Notes: generated from the sequence alone by a model not told the origin. Positions 49,689 through 58,447 are shown, counted from the first letter of the stretch. The stretch is 64,000 nucleotides of DNA from Hyphomicrobium sp. (GCF_019744875.1 NZ_JAIETU010000003.1:372001-436000); one strand, 5' to 3'. Numbers and translations: made by a program.

Positions 49689-50114
49689 TTAGAAAATTCC
49701 AGAGACCTTTCCCTTTCTCGACGCGAGGCGTTCGTCATTAAACTGGCGTGTAGCAATCGCTTTCAGCGCCAACGGTTTTGACTTGTACTCGCGTTGGTCT
49801 CCGAGAAACGCCTGGGCTAGAAGAATAGCCTCGCGGGCTTTCACAGTTCGATCCGCCCGCACCCTATCAAGAACGGCCGTGAATGCCCCAAATTCACCGC
49901 GAGAGCCTTTGAGTTCCTCAAGGTATTTAGAAACCAGCGAACCATCAGGCGTCGGCACAGACTTCCGTTTCGGAACTTTGATTTTTGCAAGCTGTGAACA
50001 GAATTGCTCCATCGTCATGTCGTCGAGTGGGCGGAGAGCAGCGTCAAGCGAAGCGAGTTCGTCAGAAGACAAGCCAATGCCGCCGAGCCCTTCGCGCAAC
50101 GACTTAACGTTCAT
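49689..50114 (-). CDS. Partner protein of the ParA-like ATPase, unknown
   Basis: A 141-residue soluble, helix-rich protein whose ATG at 50114 overlaps the stop of the ParA-like gene by 4 nt (ATGA), so the two are co-translated. Segments include SLREGLGGIGLSSDELASLD, DDMTMEQFCSQLAKIKVPKR and KAREAILLAQAFLGDQREYK. No helix-turn-helix or ParB-type motif can be seen. Composition is less GC-rich than most of the window. I do not recognise the family; the tight coupling is the only functional hint. Confidence 0.75.
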   Translation of the reverse strand: MNVKSLREGLGGIGLSSDELASLDAALRPLDDMTMEQFCSQLAKIKVPKRKSVPTPDGSLVSKYLEELKGSRGEFGAFTAVLDRVRADRTVKAREAILLAQAFLGDQREYKSKPLALKAIATRQFNDERLASRKGKVSGIF

Positions 50115-51334
50115 TGGGAAACCCTAACTTTTGCACCGGGAACGGAAAACATTTCTTCAAGAGACCGTGATGTGCGCCAACGTACGTTCCGCTCGACATG
50201 CTGACCTAGATGCCCAAACATCTCTCGCACTTCCCTCGTCGACGCATTGTTGGAAGTCCGGCTATAGACAATCTCGCTCCCGCCAGCTTTTGCCAACTCT
50301 TCACGCCGCCAGATCGGACAGCTCTTCAACACCGGCACAAGCTCACCACTCTCCCCAAGCGATCGCTCGAGATCGCCGATAGCTTCCAGTTCCCGATCAT
50401 TGTATCCCGCCGCGGTCGACACCATCGAAGGCACAATACCGAGAAACTTAAGGCTCGGATTGAGCTTCTGTCTGAATTGCTGGATCGCCATCACGGTGTT
50501 GACGGTCGCTCTCTGCGACTGTCCATCCAAAATGGTTGGGACCAGCACATGGGTGCTCGCCACGAGGGCATTGACGACGCCAGTCAACAACCGGGGCGGC
50601 GCGTCAATAATTACGAGGTCGAATCCAGTATCAGGATTGTCGAAGCTGAACGGCGCTGATCGGAGGTAGCGACTGAGATTGTACCTAACCTCATTGTCGC
50701 GCCCCACAAGCCAGCGGAACATCATCTTCACTTCGGAGCGGCTGTAGTCGTAAAACGCGGGGTAAATCCACATCCCACTGTTGATTGAAAGAAGGCGCTC
50801 AGCTTTGCCGCGCACAGCTTCAGGATCGCGTTCCCCTTCGATAAGCATGTAGGAACTGCCGACATAGTCCGCGACGTTCGCGTGGGCCATGACAGTTTCA
50901 GAAAGGCTTCCCTGATAGTCGCTGTCGATGAGAAGAACGCGCTTACCAAGCGCAGCAAAATGACCCGCGAGGTTGGCGGAAATCGTCGTCTTTCCCACCC
51001 CACCTTTGAAGTTCACAACGCATATCACCGGAATGCTTGAAGCCTGCGCGTTCTGGTGCTCCACCAAATCGACGGTGGACGGTGAGCGAAGCCAAAAATC
51101 CTTTGGATCTTTGACAGTGCGTTCGAGATCTTGAAACCGTTCGCGAAGCGATTGAGATTCTTGTTTGAGAGACGCGATCTGAGCTAGATCACCGCCGTTA
51201 CCGGCGCGCCTCCCTATTTTGTAAAAGGTGTATGCGAACCCACCGACGCCGACGATGGCCGCGACAAACTCTTTGACGTAAGGAAGATTGAGACCGACCT
51301 CTAAGAACCCCGCCACACCACCAACTCCCCGCAT
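50111..51334 (-). CDS. ParA/MinD-like ATPase with N-terminal membrane anchor and coiled coil
   Basis: About 407 residues. The N-terminus has one membrane helix (KEFVAAIVGVGGFAYTFYKI) and a coiled coil (AQIASLKQESQSLRERFQDL) before the ATPase domain. The deviant Walker A is VNFKGGVGKTTISANLAG, the A-prime motif VLLIDSDYQGSLSE, the Walker B FDLVIIDAPPRLL, all as in ParA/Soj. Start choice: ATG at 51334, or a GTG at 51316 with a better GGGGAG site; the frame also stays open upstream. A chromosomal or plasmid partition role is unlikely because there is no ParB-like partner or parS cluster in sight, and a membrane-tethered ParA is unusual. I infer a membrane-localised switch working with the 141-residue partner. 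Confidence 0.82.
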   Translation of the reverse strand: MRGVGGVAGFLEVGLNLPYVKEFVAAIVGVGGFAYTFYKIGRRAGNGGDLAQIASLKQESQSLRERFQDLERTVKDPKDFWLRSPSTVDLVEHQNAQASSIPVICVVNFKGGVGKTTISANLAGHFAALGKRVLLIDSDYQGSLSETVMAHANVADYVGSSYMLIEGERDPEAVRGKAERLLSINSGMWIYPAFYDYSRSEVKMMFRWLVGRDNEVRYNLSRYLRSAPFSFDNPDTGFDLVIIDAPPRLLTGVVNALVASTHVLVPTILDGQSQRATVNTVMAIQQFRQKLNPSLKFLGIVPSMVSTAAGYNDRELEAIGDLERSLGESGELVPVLKSCPIWRREELAKAGGSEIVYSRTSNNASTREVREMFGHLGQHVERNVRWRTSRSLEEMFSVPGAKVRVSQ

Positions 51335-51603
51335 TACATACAAATGGCAATGGCGAGCACAATGCCCCTGCGCGCTCCGCGTGTACAGCCATCGGAACGT
51401 CCGCAACTGGCTGAATCCACAATGCTGCGTGGCACACTCGCCACAAGTCCATTCCCGCCGCTCAGTGACGGCGTGAACGTGCATGCCGAAGGCGTGCGCG
51501 CGTCGCGAGCGGCGCACGGACTCTACCTCGACGAACGGGCGCTCTTACGAATGACGGGACTTCACCAGGAGAAGCGTCCGCAGCCCGCAGGCTGCACGCA
51601 ACC

Positions 51604-53889
51604 TCACCACTGATACTTGATCGACGTGATCACTGTGCGGCCGTTGCCATACAGGCAGGTCTCACGATTGGTGCATTGCGACACATACTTCTCGTCGAAG
51701 ATATTCGAGACGTTGAGCTGCAGCTTCGTGCCGGCCATGCGCGGTGACAGCGCCCCGAAATCGTACTGCGCCGCCGCGTCGAAAAGCGTGAAGTCCGGCA
51801 CCTCCAGAGTGTTGTCCTCGTTGCCCGCGGATTCGCCCACGTAGCGCACGCCGCCGCCGAACCCGAGCCCCGCCAGCGGCCCATCTTCGATGCGATAGAA
51901 CGCCCAAAGTGCGGCGAGCTGATCTGGGATGTTCAGGGGATGCTTGCCGAGGATTGTCGGGTTGAGGCTTTCGGTAATCTCGGCATCGACGAGCGTATAG
52001 GACCCGATCAGGTCAAGCTGATCCGTGAGGCTGACCTTTCCTTCCGCCTCAAACCCTCGCGAGTGGACCTCGCCAATCTGCACGCGAGTGGCCGGCAAGA
52101 CCGGATCAGCCGTGACAACATTCTGCTGCGTGAGGTCATAAGCGGCGAGCGTAAAGAGCGCCTTGTATCCCGTCGGCTCGTATTTGATGCCGACCTCGTA
52201 CTGCTCGCCCGTCGTGGGCTCGAAAGCACGCCCTCCTGAGGAGCCCAGCGTCGGCTGGAACGACGTCGAATAGCTGACGTACGGCGCAAATCCACCGTCC
52301 AGCAGATAAGTGATGCCGTACCGTTGCGTGAACTCTTCGTCATCCTGGCTGTTGTCGAGCGCCACGCCCAGCAAATCGTCGGTGCTCGTGGAGGCATAGT
52401 CCTGGCGCAGACCGAGAGTGAAGACCGCCCGGTCCCACTTCACCTGATCCTGCACATAGATGCCCGTCTGATCGAGCACCTGATCGGTGATTTCAGGTGC
52501 GCCCGGCACCAGGATCGAGGTGTCGCCGTAAACGGGATTGAAGATGTCGATGGGCGCGCCAAGCGACAGATTGACGAACGACCGTTCGTTGAGATGCTGA
52601 TAGTCCACGCCGAACAGCAACGTATGCGCGAGCGGCCCCGTGCGGAACTTCGCCTCTGCATTGGTGTCGACGGAGAACGCGTCGATGTCGGCCGTTTGAT
52701 CGACGACGAAGCGAAGCATCGTAGTGGGATCGAGCATGCCGTCCGGAAACGGCAGGAACTGGTGCACGGCGCCGTCGGTGTGCATGTAGCGAAGGTTCTG
52801 GCGCATCGTCCAGCTGTCGTTGAGGTGGCTCTCGAAAGCGTAGCCGACCGACTGCTGGTCGCGGTTGTTGACGTTGTAGGAGGGCTCGCCAAGGAACCGG
52901 TGGCGCGGGATTTCGCCGAACGGGCTTGGCGTGACCGAACCGTAAGACGGAATGTTATTGTAAAGGCCGACGTCGGGATCGTGCTGCAGGTTGGCGAGGA
53001 ACGTCAATGTCGTACCGGTCACGGGACGCCAGGTGAGTGCCGGCGCGATCCAGTAGCGTTCCTGCTCGTTGAAGTCGACCTGCGAGTCGACGCCGCTCGC
53101 GAGCCCGCTCAACCGATAGGACCACCTTTTGTCGGAATCGACGGGGCCGCTGAAATCGAATGCGGCCTGAACGCGGTCGAAGTTTCCAAATGAAAGCTGG
53201 ATCTCGTGAAAGGGCTCGTCGGTTGGCCGTTTGCTGATGGCGTTGACGATACCGCCCGGCGATGCCGAGCCGTAGAGCATCGAGGCCGGCCCATGCAGAA
53301 CCTCAAGCCGCTCGAGACCGTAGAGTTCGATCTGCGGTGTCGTGTAGTTGGCGCCACCGAGATACTTGAGACCGTCGAGGTAGCGGTCGAGAACGAAGCC
53401 TCTTGAGTAGACGATGTCATAGCCGCCGAACGCCGACCGCGTGCCCGCGGCAACGCCGGACGTGTATTGAAGCGCCTCTTTCACGCTGGTGGCGCTTTGC
53501 TGGTCCATCTGATCGCGCGTGACGACCGAGACGGCTTGCGGTGTCTCGATCAAGGGCGTGTCGGACTTCGTCGCCGTGCCGCTGACTTTGGCGACGAACC
53601 CCTGCACGGGGCTCACAGCGGTTTCCGGGCGGTCTTGTGCGCGCGCAGCAGGCTCGGGCGCAGGCGCGGCCTGAACCGATGTTTGCTGCTTAGGCTTGGA
53701 AGGCGCGGCCTTTTTCTTGGCTGGCGTCTTCGTCGCAGTCGCTTCCACCTCAATCGGGGGAAGCTGCGATGAAGGCTGCGGCTGTTCGCTTGCCGTCTGC
53801 GCCAAGGCCGGATGAGCAACAATCGTCGTCGCGAGGCAGAAAGAGCCTCGGAGAAGCCGAGACCGGAAGGCTCTGTTGGACAGCCGCAT
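51604..53889 (-). CDS. TonB-dependent siderophore receptor
   Basis: A 761-residue outer-membrane receptor. A signal peptide ends near AQTAS, followed by an about 90-residue Ala/Pro/Lys linker. The plug domain begins about residue 100 (SDTPLIETPQAVSVVTRDQM, QYTSGVAAGTRSAFGGYDIV, LEVLHGPASMLYGSASPGGI), and a 22-strand barrel follows, with paired Tyr-rich strands and ending IKYQW, a terminal aromatic. Plug and C-terminal block NIFDEKYVSQC are those of FhuA-like ferric-siderophore receptors. No fecR/fecI-type regulator or ABC transporter is adjacent. I could not identify a convincing iron-responsive operator upstream. Confidence 0.93.
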   Translation of the reverse strand: MRLSNRAFRSRLLRGSFCLATTIVAHPALAQTASEQPQPSSQLPPIEVEATATKTPAKKKAAPSKPKQQTSVQAAPAPEPAARAQDRPETAVSPVQGFVAKVSGTATKSDTPLIETPQAVSVVTRDQMDQQSATSVKEALQYTSGVAAGTRSAFGGYDIVYSRGFVLDRYLDGLKYLGGANYTTPQIELYGLERLEVLHGPASMLYGSASPGGIVNAISKRPTDEPFHEIQLSFGNFDRVQAAFDFSGPVDSDKRWSYRLSGLASGVDSQVDFNEQERYWIAPALTWRPVTGTTLTFLANLQHDPDVGLYNNIPSYGSVTPSPFGEIPRHRFLGEPSYNVNNRDQQSVGYAFESHLNDSWTMRQNLRYMHTDGAVHQFLPFPDGMLDPTTMLRFVVDQTADIDAFSVDTNAEAKFRTGPLAHTLLFGVDYQHLNERSFVNLSLGAPIDIFNPVYGDTSILVPGAPEITDQVLDQTGIYVQDQVKWDRAVFTLGLRQDYASTSTDDLLGVALDNSQDDEEFTQRYGITYLLDGGFAPYVSYSTSFQPTLGSSGGRAFEPTTGEQYEVGIKYEPTGYKALFTLAAYDLTQQNVVTADPVLPATRVQIGEVHSRGFEAEGKVSLTDQLDLIGSYTLVDAEITESLNPTILGKHPLNIPDQLAALWAFYRIEDGPLAGLGFGGGVRYVGESAGNEDNTLEVPDFTLFDAAAQYDFGALSPRMAGTKLQLNVSNIFDEKYVSQCTNRETCLYGNGRTVITSIKYQW

Positions 53890-54010
53890 CGTTTGAACAC
53901 CCGAGTTGCATCGCGCTCAGCTTGCAAACTCTACTTTGGGCGTCAACAAAATACGTAGGTATTCAACCGGATGGAGCGACCGCGTTGCACTCCAGCTACA
54001 GGCAGTCTGC

Positions 54011-54505
54011 CTACTCCAGCTCCTCGTCACGCATCAAAACAATGATCAGCACCAGCGCAAAGCATGCGGCGAAGCGGAAGGCCGCCGCCTGCGCGTTCCA
54101 CGTCTGCGATTGCCACATCTTGAACCACTCGCCGCCGACGACGAGGAAGCCGCCGTAGTAGAGCAGGAAACCGAACGTGAGGCCCGCGACCGCCAGCCCC
54201 TTGGCCGCGTTGAAGCGCGCCGCCGACGCACCCCTCAGCCTGAACAGCCGCCACGCGCCGGCAAGGCACAGCGCACCGCACGCAAGCTCCGCCGCGATGA
54301 TCAGCCAGTAAGCGACATGCTGCAGCCAGGGCGCGGTGATCGCCCGCCAGCGCAGCGCGGAATCGGGAAACGTCGTGTCCATCGAGAGCACATGCTCGAC
54401 GAACCGGAGATTGGTGCCATAGTCGAGAAGGTTGTCGATGCCGACCAGCAGCGCAAAAGCGCCGACCGAAGCGACCAGCAGAACCTTGGACAGTCGGACG
54501 ATCAT
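54011..54505 (-). CDS. DUF2165-family membrane protein
   Basis: A 164-residue membrane protein with four predicted helices (for example [74 protein letters not shown]). The conserved N-terminal block [20 protein letters not shown] and the later [14 protein letters not shown] match DUF2165. ATG at 54505; it is divergent from the ECF sigma gene and shares the promoter region with it. Function unknown. Confidence 0.85.
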   Translation of the reverse strand: MIVRLSKVLLVASVGAFALLVGIDNLLDYGTNLRFVEHVLSMDTTFPDSALRWRAITAPWLQHVAYWLIIAAELACGALCLAGAWRLFRLRGASAARFNAAKGLAVAGLTFGFLLYYGGFLVVGGEWFKMWQSQTWNAQAAAFRFAACFALVLIIVLMRDEELE

Positions 54506-54547
54506 GCGAGCCTCGTTTTTAGCGCCAGCGTGCGATGTTCGTTACCC

Positions 54548-54578
54548 GGGAACCTTTCCAGCCAGCCAGCATCCAATG
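54548..54578 (+). promoter_or_regulatory. Candidate ECF sigma promoter ahead of the sigma gene
   Basis: GGGAACCTT (54548-54556) and CATCCAATG (54570-54578), with 13 nt between them. The same two blocks at the same spacing recur at 55302-55332 in front of the next gene. The GGAAC -35 type is usual for ECF sigma factors. The likely transcript start is about 32 nt ahead of the sigma ATG. Confidence 0.7.
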
Positions 54579-54609
54579 AAGGCCAGAGTAATCGTCCGGA
54601 ACCCACCCG

Positions 54610-55299
54610 ATGCACAAGCTAAAACACGATGCGCTTCAAGAGGCACCCGACACGGAACTTGTCGCCCGCGTGCTTGCGCGCGACGAAGCGGCCGTGCGGG
54701 CCCTCATCCAGCGGTACAACAGGCGCCTCTATCGCGTGGCGCGCAGTATCTTGGGCGACGACGGCGAGGCCGAGGACGTGCTGCAGGAGGCTTACCTGCG
54801 CGCCTTCGCGGCGCTCGGCAGCTTTCGCGCCGAGTCGACGTTGTCGACGTGGCTGACCCGTATCGTACTCAACGAGGCATTCCAGCGCTTGAGGCACCAC
54901 GTAGACGTGCCGATTTCAGCCATTGGCCGCGAGAGCGGGCCTATGCAGGTAGCGGACATCATTCCGTTTCCGGCTTCGTCCCGCACCGCTTTGGATCCGG
55001 AGCGCGCCATGGCGCAATCAGAGCTTTGCCGCATTGTTGAAAGCGCCATCGACGCGCTACCGCGCGACTTCCGCGCCGTGCTCGTGGCACGAATGATCGA
55101 AGGGATGAGCGTCGAGGAAACGGCCGCGGCCTTCGATCTCTTGCCTGAAACCGTAAAGACCCGCCTGCACCGCGCACGCAAGCTTCTCAAGGACGCACTC
55201 GCGGAACACCTTGGACCGCAGTTCGCCGACGTCTTCCCGTTCGACGGCAAGCGCTGCGAGCGAATTACGGATGCGGTTGTCAGCCGCCTCGGCTTCTAG
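54610..55299 (+). CDS. ECF-type RNA polymerase sigma factor
   Basis: A 229-residue sigma-70 family regulator of the extracytoplasmic-function group. Region 2 is [20 protein letters not shown] / [20 protein letters not shown] / [20 protein letters not shown]; region 4 is [20 protein letters not shown] / [20 protein letters not shown], the helix-turn-helix. There is no adjacent anti-sigma gene; the next genes are DUF4142, a cupredoxin and folE. A 20-residue insert between regions 2 and 4 ([20 protein letters not shown]) and a 40-residue tail lengthen it relative to the usual 180-200. Confidence 0.93.
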   Translation: MHKLKHDALQEAPDTELVARVLARDEAAVRALIQRYNRRLYRVARSILGDDGEAEDVLQEAYLRAFAALGSFRAESTLSTWLTRIVLNEAFQRLRHHVDVPISAIGRESGPMQVADIIPFPASSRTALDPERAMAQSELCRIVESAIDALPRDFRAVLVARMIEGMSVEETAAAFDLLPETVKTRLHRARKLLKDALAEHLGPQFADVFPFDGKRCERITDAVVSRLGF

Positions 55300-55301
55300 G
55301 C

Positions 55302-55332
55302 GGGAACCTTCCGCCGAAACGCCCATCCAATG
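55302..55332 (+). promoter_or_regulatory. Candidate ECF sigma promoter ahead of the DUF4142 gene
   Basis: GGGAACCTT (55302-55310) and CATCCAATG (55324-55332), 13 nt apart, just past the sigma stop codon at 55299. It is identical in both blocks and in spacing to the site at 54548-54578. Confidence 0.72.
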
Positions 55333-55378
55333 CTCCGTGACTGCAACAGGGCCGCAGGCCCCACGCACGGAGACCAAC

Positions 55379-55900
55379 ATGATGAGAAACTCGATGATCG
55401 GCATGGTTGCCGGTCTTGTTCTGTCGACGGCAATCGCCATCGCAGCCGACAAGCCATCCGATCCGCAGATCGCCCACATCGCCTATACAGCCGGCGATCT
55501 CGATATCAAGGCCGCGAAGCTCGCACTCGAAAAGTCAAAAAACGAGACAGTCCGCGCATTCGCCAACGACATGGTGCGCGACCATCAGGCCGTGAACGAC
55601 AAAGCGCTGACCCTGGTCAAGAAGCTCGGCGTCACTCCGGTGGACAACGAAACGAGCAAGGCCCTGATTGCGCAAGCCGAAAAAAAGCAGGCCGAACTCG
55701 CATCGCTTTCGGGCTCAGCGTTCGAGAAAGCCTACGTCGACAACGAGGTCGCCTATCACAAGATGGTCAACGACGCGCTGAGGACGACACTCATCCCATC
55801 GTCCAGCAATGCGGAACTCAAGAGCCTCTTGGAAACCGGCCTGAAGATTTTCGAGGGACACCTCCACCACGCCGAGATGCTGGCGCACACGCATCATTAG
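55379..55900 (+). CDS. DUF4142-family exported protein
   Basis: A 173-residue exported helical protein. ATG 55379 (or the next ATG at 55382) follows a GGAG site. The signal peptide is MRNSMIGMVAGLVLSTAIAI. The mature domain is a ferritin-like four-helix bundle: QIAHIAYTAGDLDIKAAKLA, VRAFANDMVRDHQAVNDKAL, YVDNEVAYHKMVNDALRTTL, and a C-terminal FEGHLHHAEMLAHTHH. Members are periplasmic and linked to stress. It is the first gene after the sigma factor, from a matching promoter. Confidence 0.88.
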   Translation: MMRNSMIGMVAGLVLSTAIAIAADKPSDPQIAHIAYTAGDLDIKAAKLALEKSKNETVRAFANDMVRDHQAVNDKALTLVKKLGVTPVDNETSKALIAQAEKKQAELASLSGSAFEKAYVDNEVAYHKMVNDALRTTLIPSSSNAELKSLLETGLKIFEGHLHHAEMLAHTHH

Positions 55901-55910
55901 TGGGGGTCAC

Positions 55911-56234
55911 ATGCGAAAAATATCAGGCGCGACATTCGCCGGGATATTTCAACTGGCGCTGACTTTCCCGTCTCAGGGAGGCGAACCCGTTCGTGTGAAA
56001 ATCACGAACCTCGCCTTCCTACCTGCGGAAATAACGGTCCAGGCCGGCGAGACGGTCGAATGGGTCAACGAGGATTTCATCGATCACACGGCAACGGAAA
56101 CATCTGAAGAATGGGACGTCCCCATTCCCGCCGAGAAATCGGCCGAGCTCAAGCTCACGCGGGCAGGGACGTTCTCTTACTACTGTCGCATCCACCCGGG
56201 AATGAAGGGGACGGTTCATGTCATCGCCAAATAG
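55911..56234 (+). CDS. Cupredoxin-like exported protein
   Basis: A 107-residue protein. ATG at 55911 has GGGGG in front and is 10 nt past the DUF4142 stop. A short signal segment ([18 protein letters not shown]) precedes a plastocyanin/amicyanin-type domain: [40 protein letters not shown], and [20 protein letters not shown]. The type 1 copper ligands are His in DHTA, Cys in YYC, His in RIHPG and Met in PGM. It could carry electrons in the periplasm, or protect against oxidative stress. Overlaps folE by 17 nt. Confidence 0.92.
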   Translation: MRKISGATFAGIFQLALTFPSQGGEPVRVKITNLAFLPAEITVQAGETVEWVNEDFIDHTATETSEEWDVPIPAEKSAELKLTRAGTFSYYCRIHPGMKGTVHVIAK

Positions 56235-56844
56235 CAGACAAGCAGCAGTAAAGTCCCCGCCAGTCGCAGCAAACCTCTCCAAGCCAAATCGGCACGAGGC
56301 GGAAGCTGCCGTGCGCACGCTTATCCGATGGGCGGGCGACGATCCCGTACGCCCTGGCTTGCTCGAAACGCCGGCCCGCGTCACGCGGGCATTCGAGGAA
56401 TACTTCTCGGGATACGCGCTCGATCCCGAGGCCCTCTTGCGCAAGACGTTCGACGAGATCGAGAACTACGACGAGATGGTCATCTTGCGGGCCATTTCCT
56501 TTGAAAGTCACTGCGAGCACCACCTGGCGCCAATCATCGGACGCGCGTGGGTCGGCTATATTCCGGATGGCCGCGTTGTCGGCATCAGCAAACTTGCACG
56601 GGTCGTCGATGCATTTTCAAAACGCCTGCAGATCCAGGAAAAAATGACGGCGCAGATCGCCAATGCGATCGACGGAGCGCTGCAGCCGAAAGGCGTAGGT
56701 GTCGTGATACGGGCGACTCACGAGTGCATGACGACGCGCGGTGTACACAAGCCAGGAACGGAACTCGTAACGAGCAGACTGCTGGGACGCTTCCGCGACG
56801 ACCCACAGACGCGCCAAGAGTTCCTAAGGCTCGCGGCCCCCTGA
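56218..56844 (+). CDS. folE: GTP cyclohydrolase I
   Basis: A 208-residue enzyme converting GTP to 7,8-dihydroneopterin triphosphate, the first step of tetrahydrofolate synthesis. Zinc and catalytic motifs are [20 protein letters not shown] (Cys and His ligands), [20 protein letters not shown] and [20 protein letters not shown], with the second zinc Cys. ATG at 56218 has AAGGGGA in front and overlaps the end of the cupredoxin gene by 17 nt. Having folE under an ECF sigma operon is not the common arrangement. Confidence 0.97.
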   Translation: MSSPNSRQAAVKSPPVAANLSKPNRHEAEAAVRTLIRWAGDDPVRPGLLETPARVTRAFEEYFSGYALDPEALLRKTFDEIENYDEMVILRAISFESHCEHHLAPIIGRAWVGYIPDGRVVGISKLARVVDAFSKRLQIQEKMTAQIANAIDGALQPKGVGVVIRATHECMTTRGVHKPGTELVTSRLLGRFRDDPQTRQEFLRLAAP

Positions 56845-56881
56845 CCCCACGATACGTCTCGTGCGTGCGCTTCGGACGCTC

Positions 56882-57862
56882 TTACACCAAACCCGCTTCG
56901 TAGCATTGAAGATGCGTATTGGCGATCCTGAGCAGCGGAGTCGCAAGTCCATGGCGGTCGGCCCGGCGCACCATGTCACCCAGAATGTGGTCCGCCTCCG
57001 TGTGCCGGCCGCCCCGGACATCGCGGAGCATCGAGGACGTGAGCGACGATTCCCGCTCCGTCAGCGTTCTGCGGTAAGCGACCATCGCCGCCTTGTCGGG
57101 CGTGATGCCTTCCGCGCGCGCAACCGCGAGGCATTCGTCGAGAAGCTGAAGGATCAGGCCGCGCCCATCAGCGCAGGCCATGATCGTGCCGATGCTGGCC
57201 CGCATCAGGCAGGTCGCGCCCGCAAGCGTGGTGAGGAACACGAACTTGCTCCACAAATCCCGCTGGACGTCAGCGCTCAGCACGGCATCGACCCGCGCCT
57301 CGCCGAGCAGCCTGATGAAATCCTCCGCAACCGGATCCGGCTGTCCCGACACCGGCCCGACGGTCGTCGAAAAAAAAGGTGAGAGATGCGCGATCACGCC
57401 GTCGTCGCGAAGCGTGAGGGCGCCGTGCACGACCCCGCCCAGCACCACCGTGTGCGGAAACTTACGCGCCAGAATTTCGAGCTGCACGACACCGTTCAGA
57501 AGCGAGAGAATACGGGTTGCAGGGCCGACCGCCGGCGCGATCGCCTCGATAGCGCTGTCCAGCGCCGGAGCCTTACACGCGATGACAATGACGTCCGGCG
57601 CGAAAGCCGGATCCAGCGCGCTTGTTGCGCGCGCGGGCGTCGAGAAATTGCCGAGCGAACTTTCGACGATCAGCCCGCGCGAGGCCAAGCTGGCCAGCCG
57701 TTGCCCGCGCGCGAGAAACACGACATCCGCTCCCGCCGCCAGCAGCTTCGCCCCGATGTAACCGCCAACCGCGCCAGCCCCGAGAATGAGGCACCGCAAA
57801 GCGTGTGCACCTGCACGCGCCGGACGCGGCTCGGGATTGGGCTGAGCACGCGTCTCAATCAT
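56882..57862 (-). CDS. panE: Ketopantoate reductase family protein
   Basis: A 326-residue NADPH-dependent reductase of the PanE/ApbA family (ketopantoate to pantoate for coenzyme A). The nucleotide fold ALRCLILGAGAVGGYIGAKL, catalytic Lys in VIACKAPALDSAIEAIAP, LSLLNGVVQLEILARKFPHT, the conserved Asn-Gly and the C-terminal HLQCYEAGLV are visible. ATG at 57862 has GGAGG at spacing 4-5; an earlier in-frame ATG at 57937 is possible. It overlaps the upstream marR gene by 8 nt, so is transcribed with it. Substrate is inferred from family only. Confidence 0.9.
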   Translation of the reverse strand: MIETRAQPNPEPRPARAGAHALRCLILGAGAVGGYIGAKLLAAGADVVFLARGQRLASLASRGLIVESSLGNFSTPARATSALDPAFAPDVIVIACKAPALDSAIEAIAPAVGPATRILSLLNGVVQLEILARKFPHTVVLGGVVHGALTLRDDGVIAHLSPFFSTTVGPVSGQPDPVAEDFIRLLGEARVDAVLSADVQRDLWSKFVFLTTLAGATCLMRASIGTIMACADGRGLILQLLDECLAVARAEGITPDKAAMVAYRRTLTERESSLTSSMLRDVRGGRHTEADHILGDMVRRADRHGLATPLLRIANTHLQCYEAGLV

Positions 57863-58346
57863 GGGACCTCCGCACGCGTTGCGCGGAACGGCCGCCACGT
57901 CCCGTCCGGCTGCCCGATGCAGCCAACGGCGCATCAAACTGATCGAGAAGTTGTTCCAGCACGGGGCGTATCCCTTTCAGCTCCAGAAGGTGCGCCGATG
58001 CGAGCCCGTCCATGAGCCGTTCGGCCTTGGCGGTCGGCAGAACGCAAACCCGCCGCGCATCCTCCCGATCCTTGACCCGGCTGACGAAGCCGTTCGCCTC
58101 CAGCCGGTTGACGAGCTCGACTGCGGTATGATGCCGGATCATCAGCCGCTCGGCCACGTCCCCGATCCCGAGATGGTCGCGCGCCCCCATGATGGCGAGC
58201 AGCGCCTGATACTGTCTCGGACTGAGCCCTGCCGCATCGGCCGCCTGCTCGCTGAACGCGAAGAAGCGCCGCAGCGCATAGCGAAAGTCCGCCAGGGCTT
58301 CGTATTTGGTCTTGGCAAACTTCGATGGCGGCGCGGCGCTCGGCAT
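57855..58346 (-). CDS. MarR-family transcription regulator
   Basis: A 163-residue winged-helix regulator. ATG at 58346 has GAGGG. Core: KYEALADFRYALRRFFAFSE, the winged helix AGLSPRQYQALLAIMG / ARDHLGIGDVAERLMIRHHT / AVELVNRLEANGFVSRVKDR, and a C-terminal dimerisation helix. It overlaps panE and lies across from metB; a perfect palindrome at 58360-58378 in the gap is a strong candidate operator. Confidence 0.93.
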   Translation of the reverse strand: MPSAAPPSKFAKTKYEALADFRYALRRFFAFSEQAADAAGLSPRQYQALLAIMGARDHLGIGDVAERLMIRHHTAVELVNRLEANGFVSRVKDREDARRVCVLPTAKAERLMDGLASAHLLELKGIRPVLEQLLDQFDAPLAASGSRTGRGGRSAQRVRRSHD

Positions 58347-58359
58347 GATGCCCTCTTGA

Positions 58360-58378
58360 TATATCGTGATACGATATA
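58360..58378. promoter_or_regulatory. Perfect 19-bp palindrome, candidate MarR operator
   Basis: TATATCGT-GAT-ACGATATA, 8 bp on each side of a 3-bp centre, with no mismatch. It starts 14 nt upstream of the marR ATG and lies 70 nt before metB. It is AT-rich in a GC-rich setting, as operators often are. A TATAGT -10-like box partly overlaps it (58375-58380). Confidence 0.8.
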
Positions 58379-58447
58379 GTATCCTAACCCACAGATGCTC
58401 GCCACTGGCGGCGGCTTCATTTGCGGCTGACGCGGGACGCGACACTT

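Noticed and set aside
50111-51517. Plasmid-type partition locus
   Set aside because: No ParB-like protein and no set of parS-type repeats next to it. The ATPase is membrane-tethered, unlike ParA of partition systems.
58379-58447. SAM-II-type riboswitch ahead of metB
   Set aside because: No conserved pseudoknot core is seen in the 69-nt leader; the palindrome explains regulation better.
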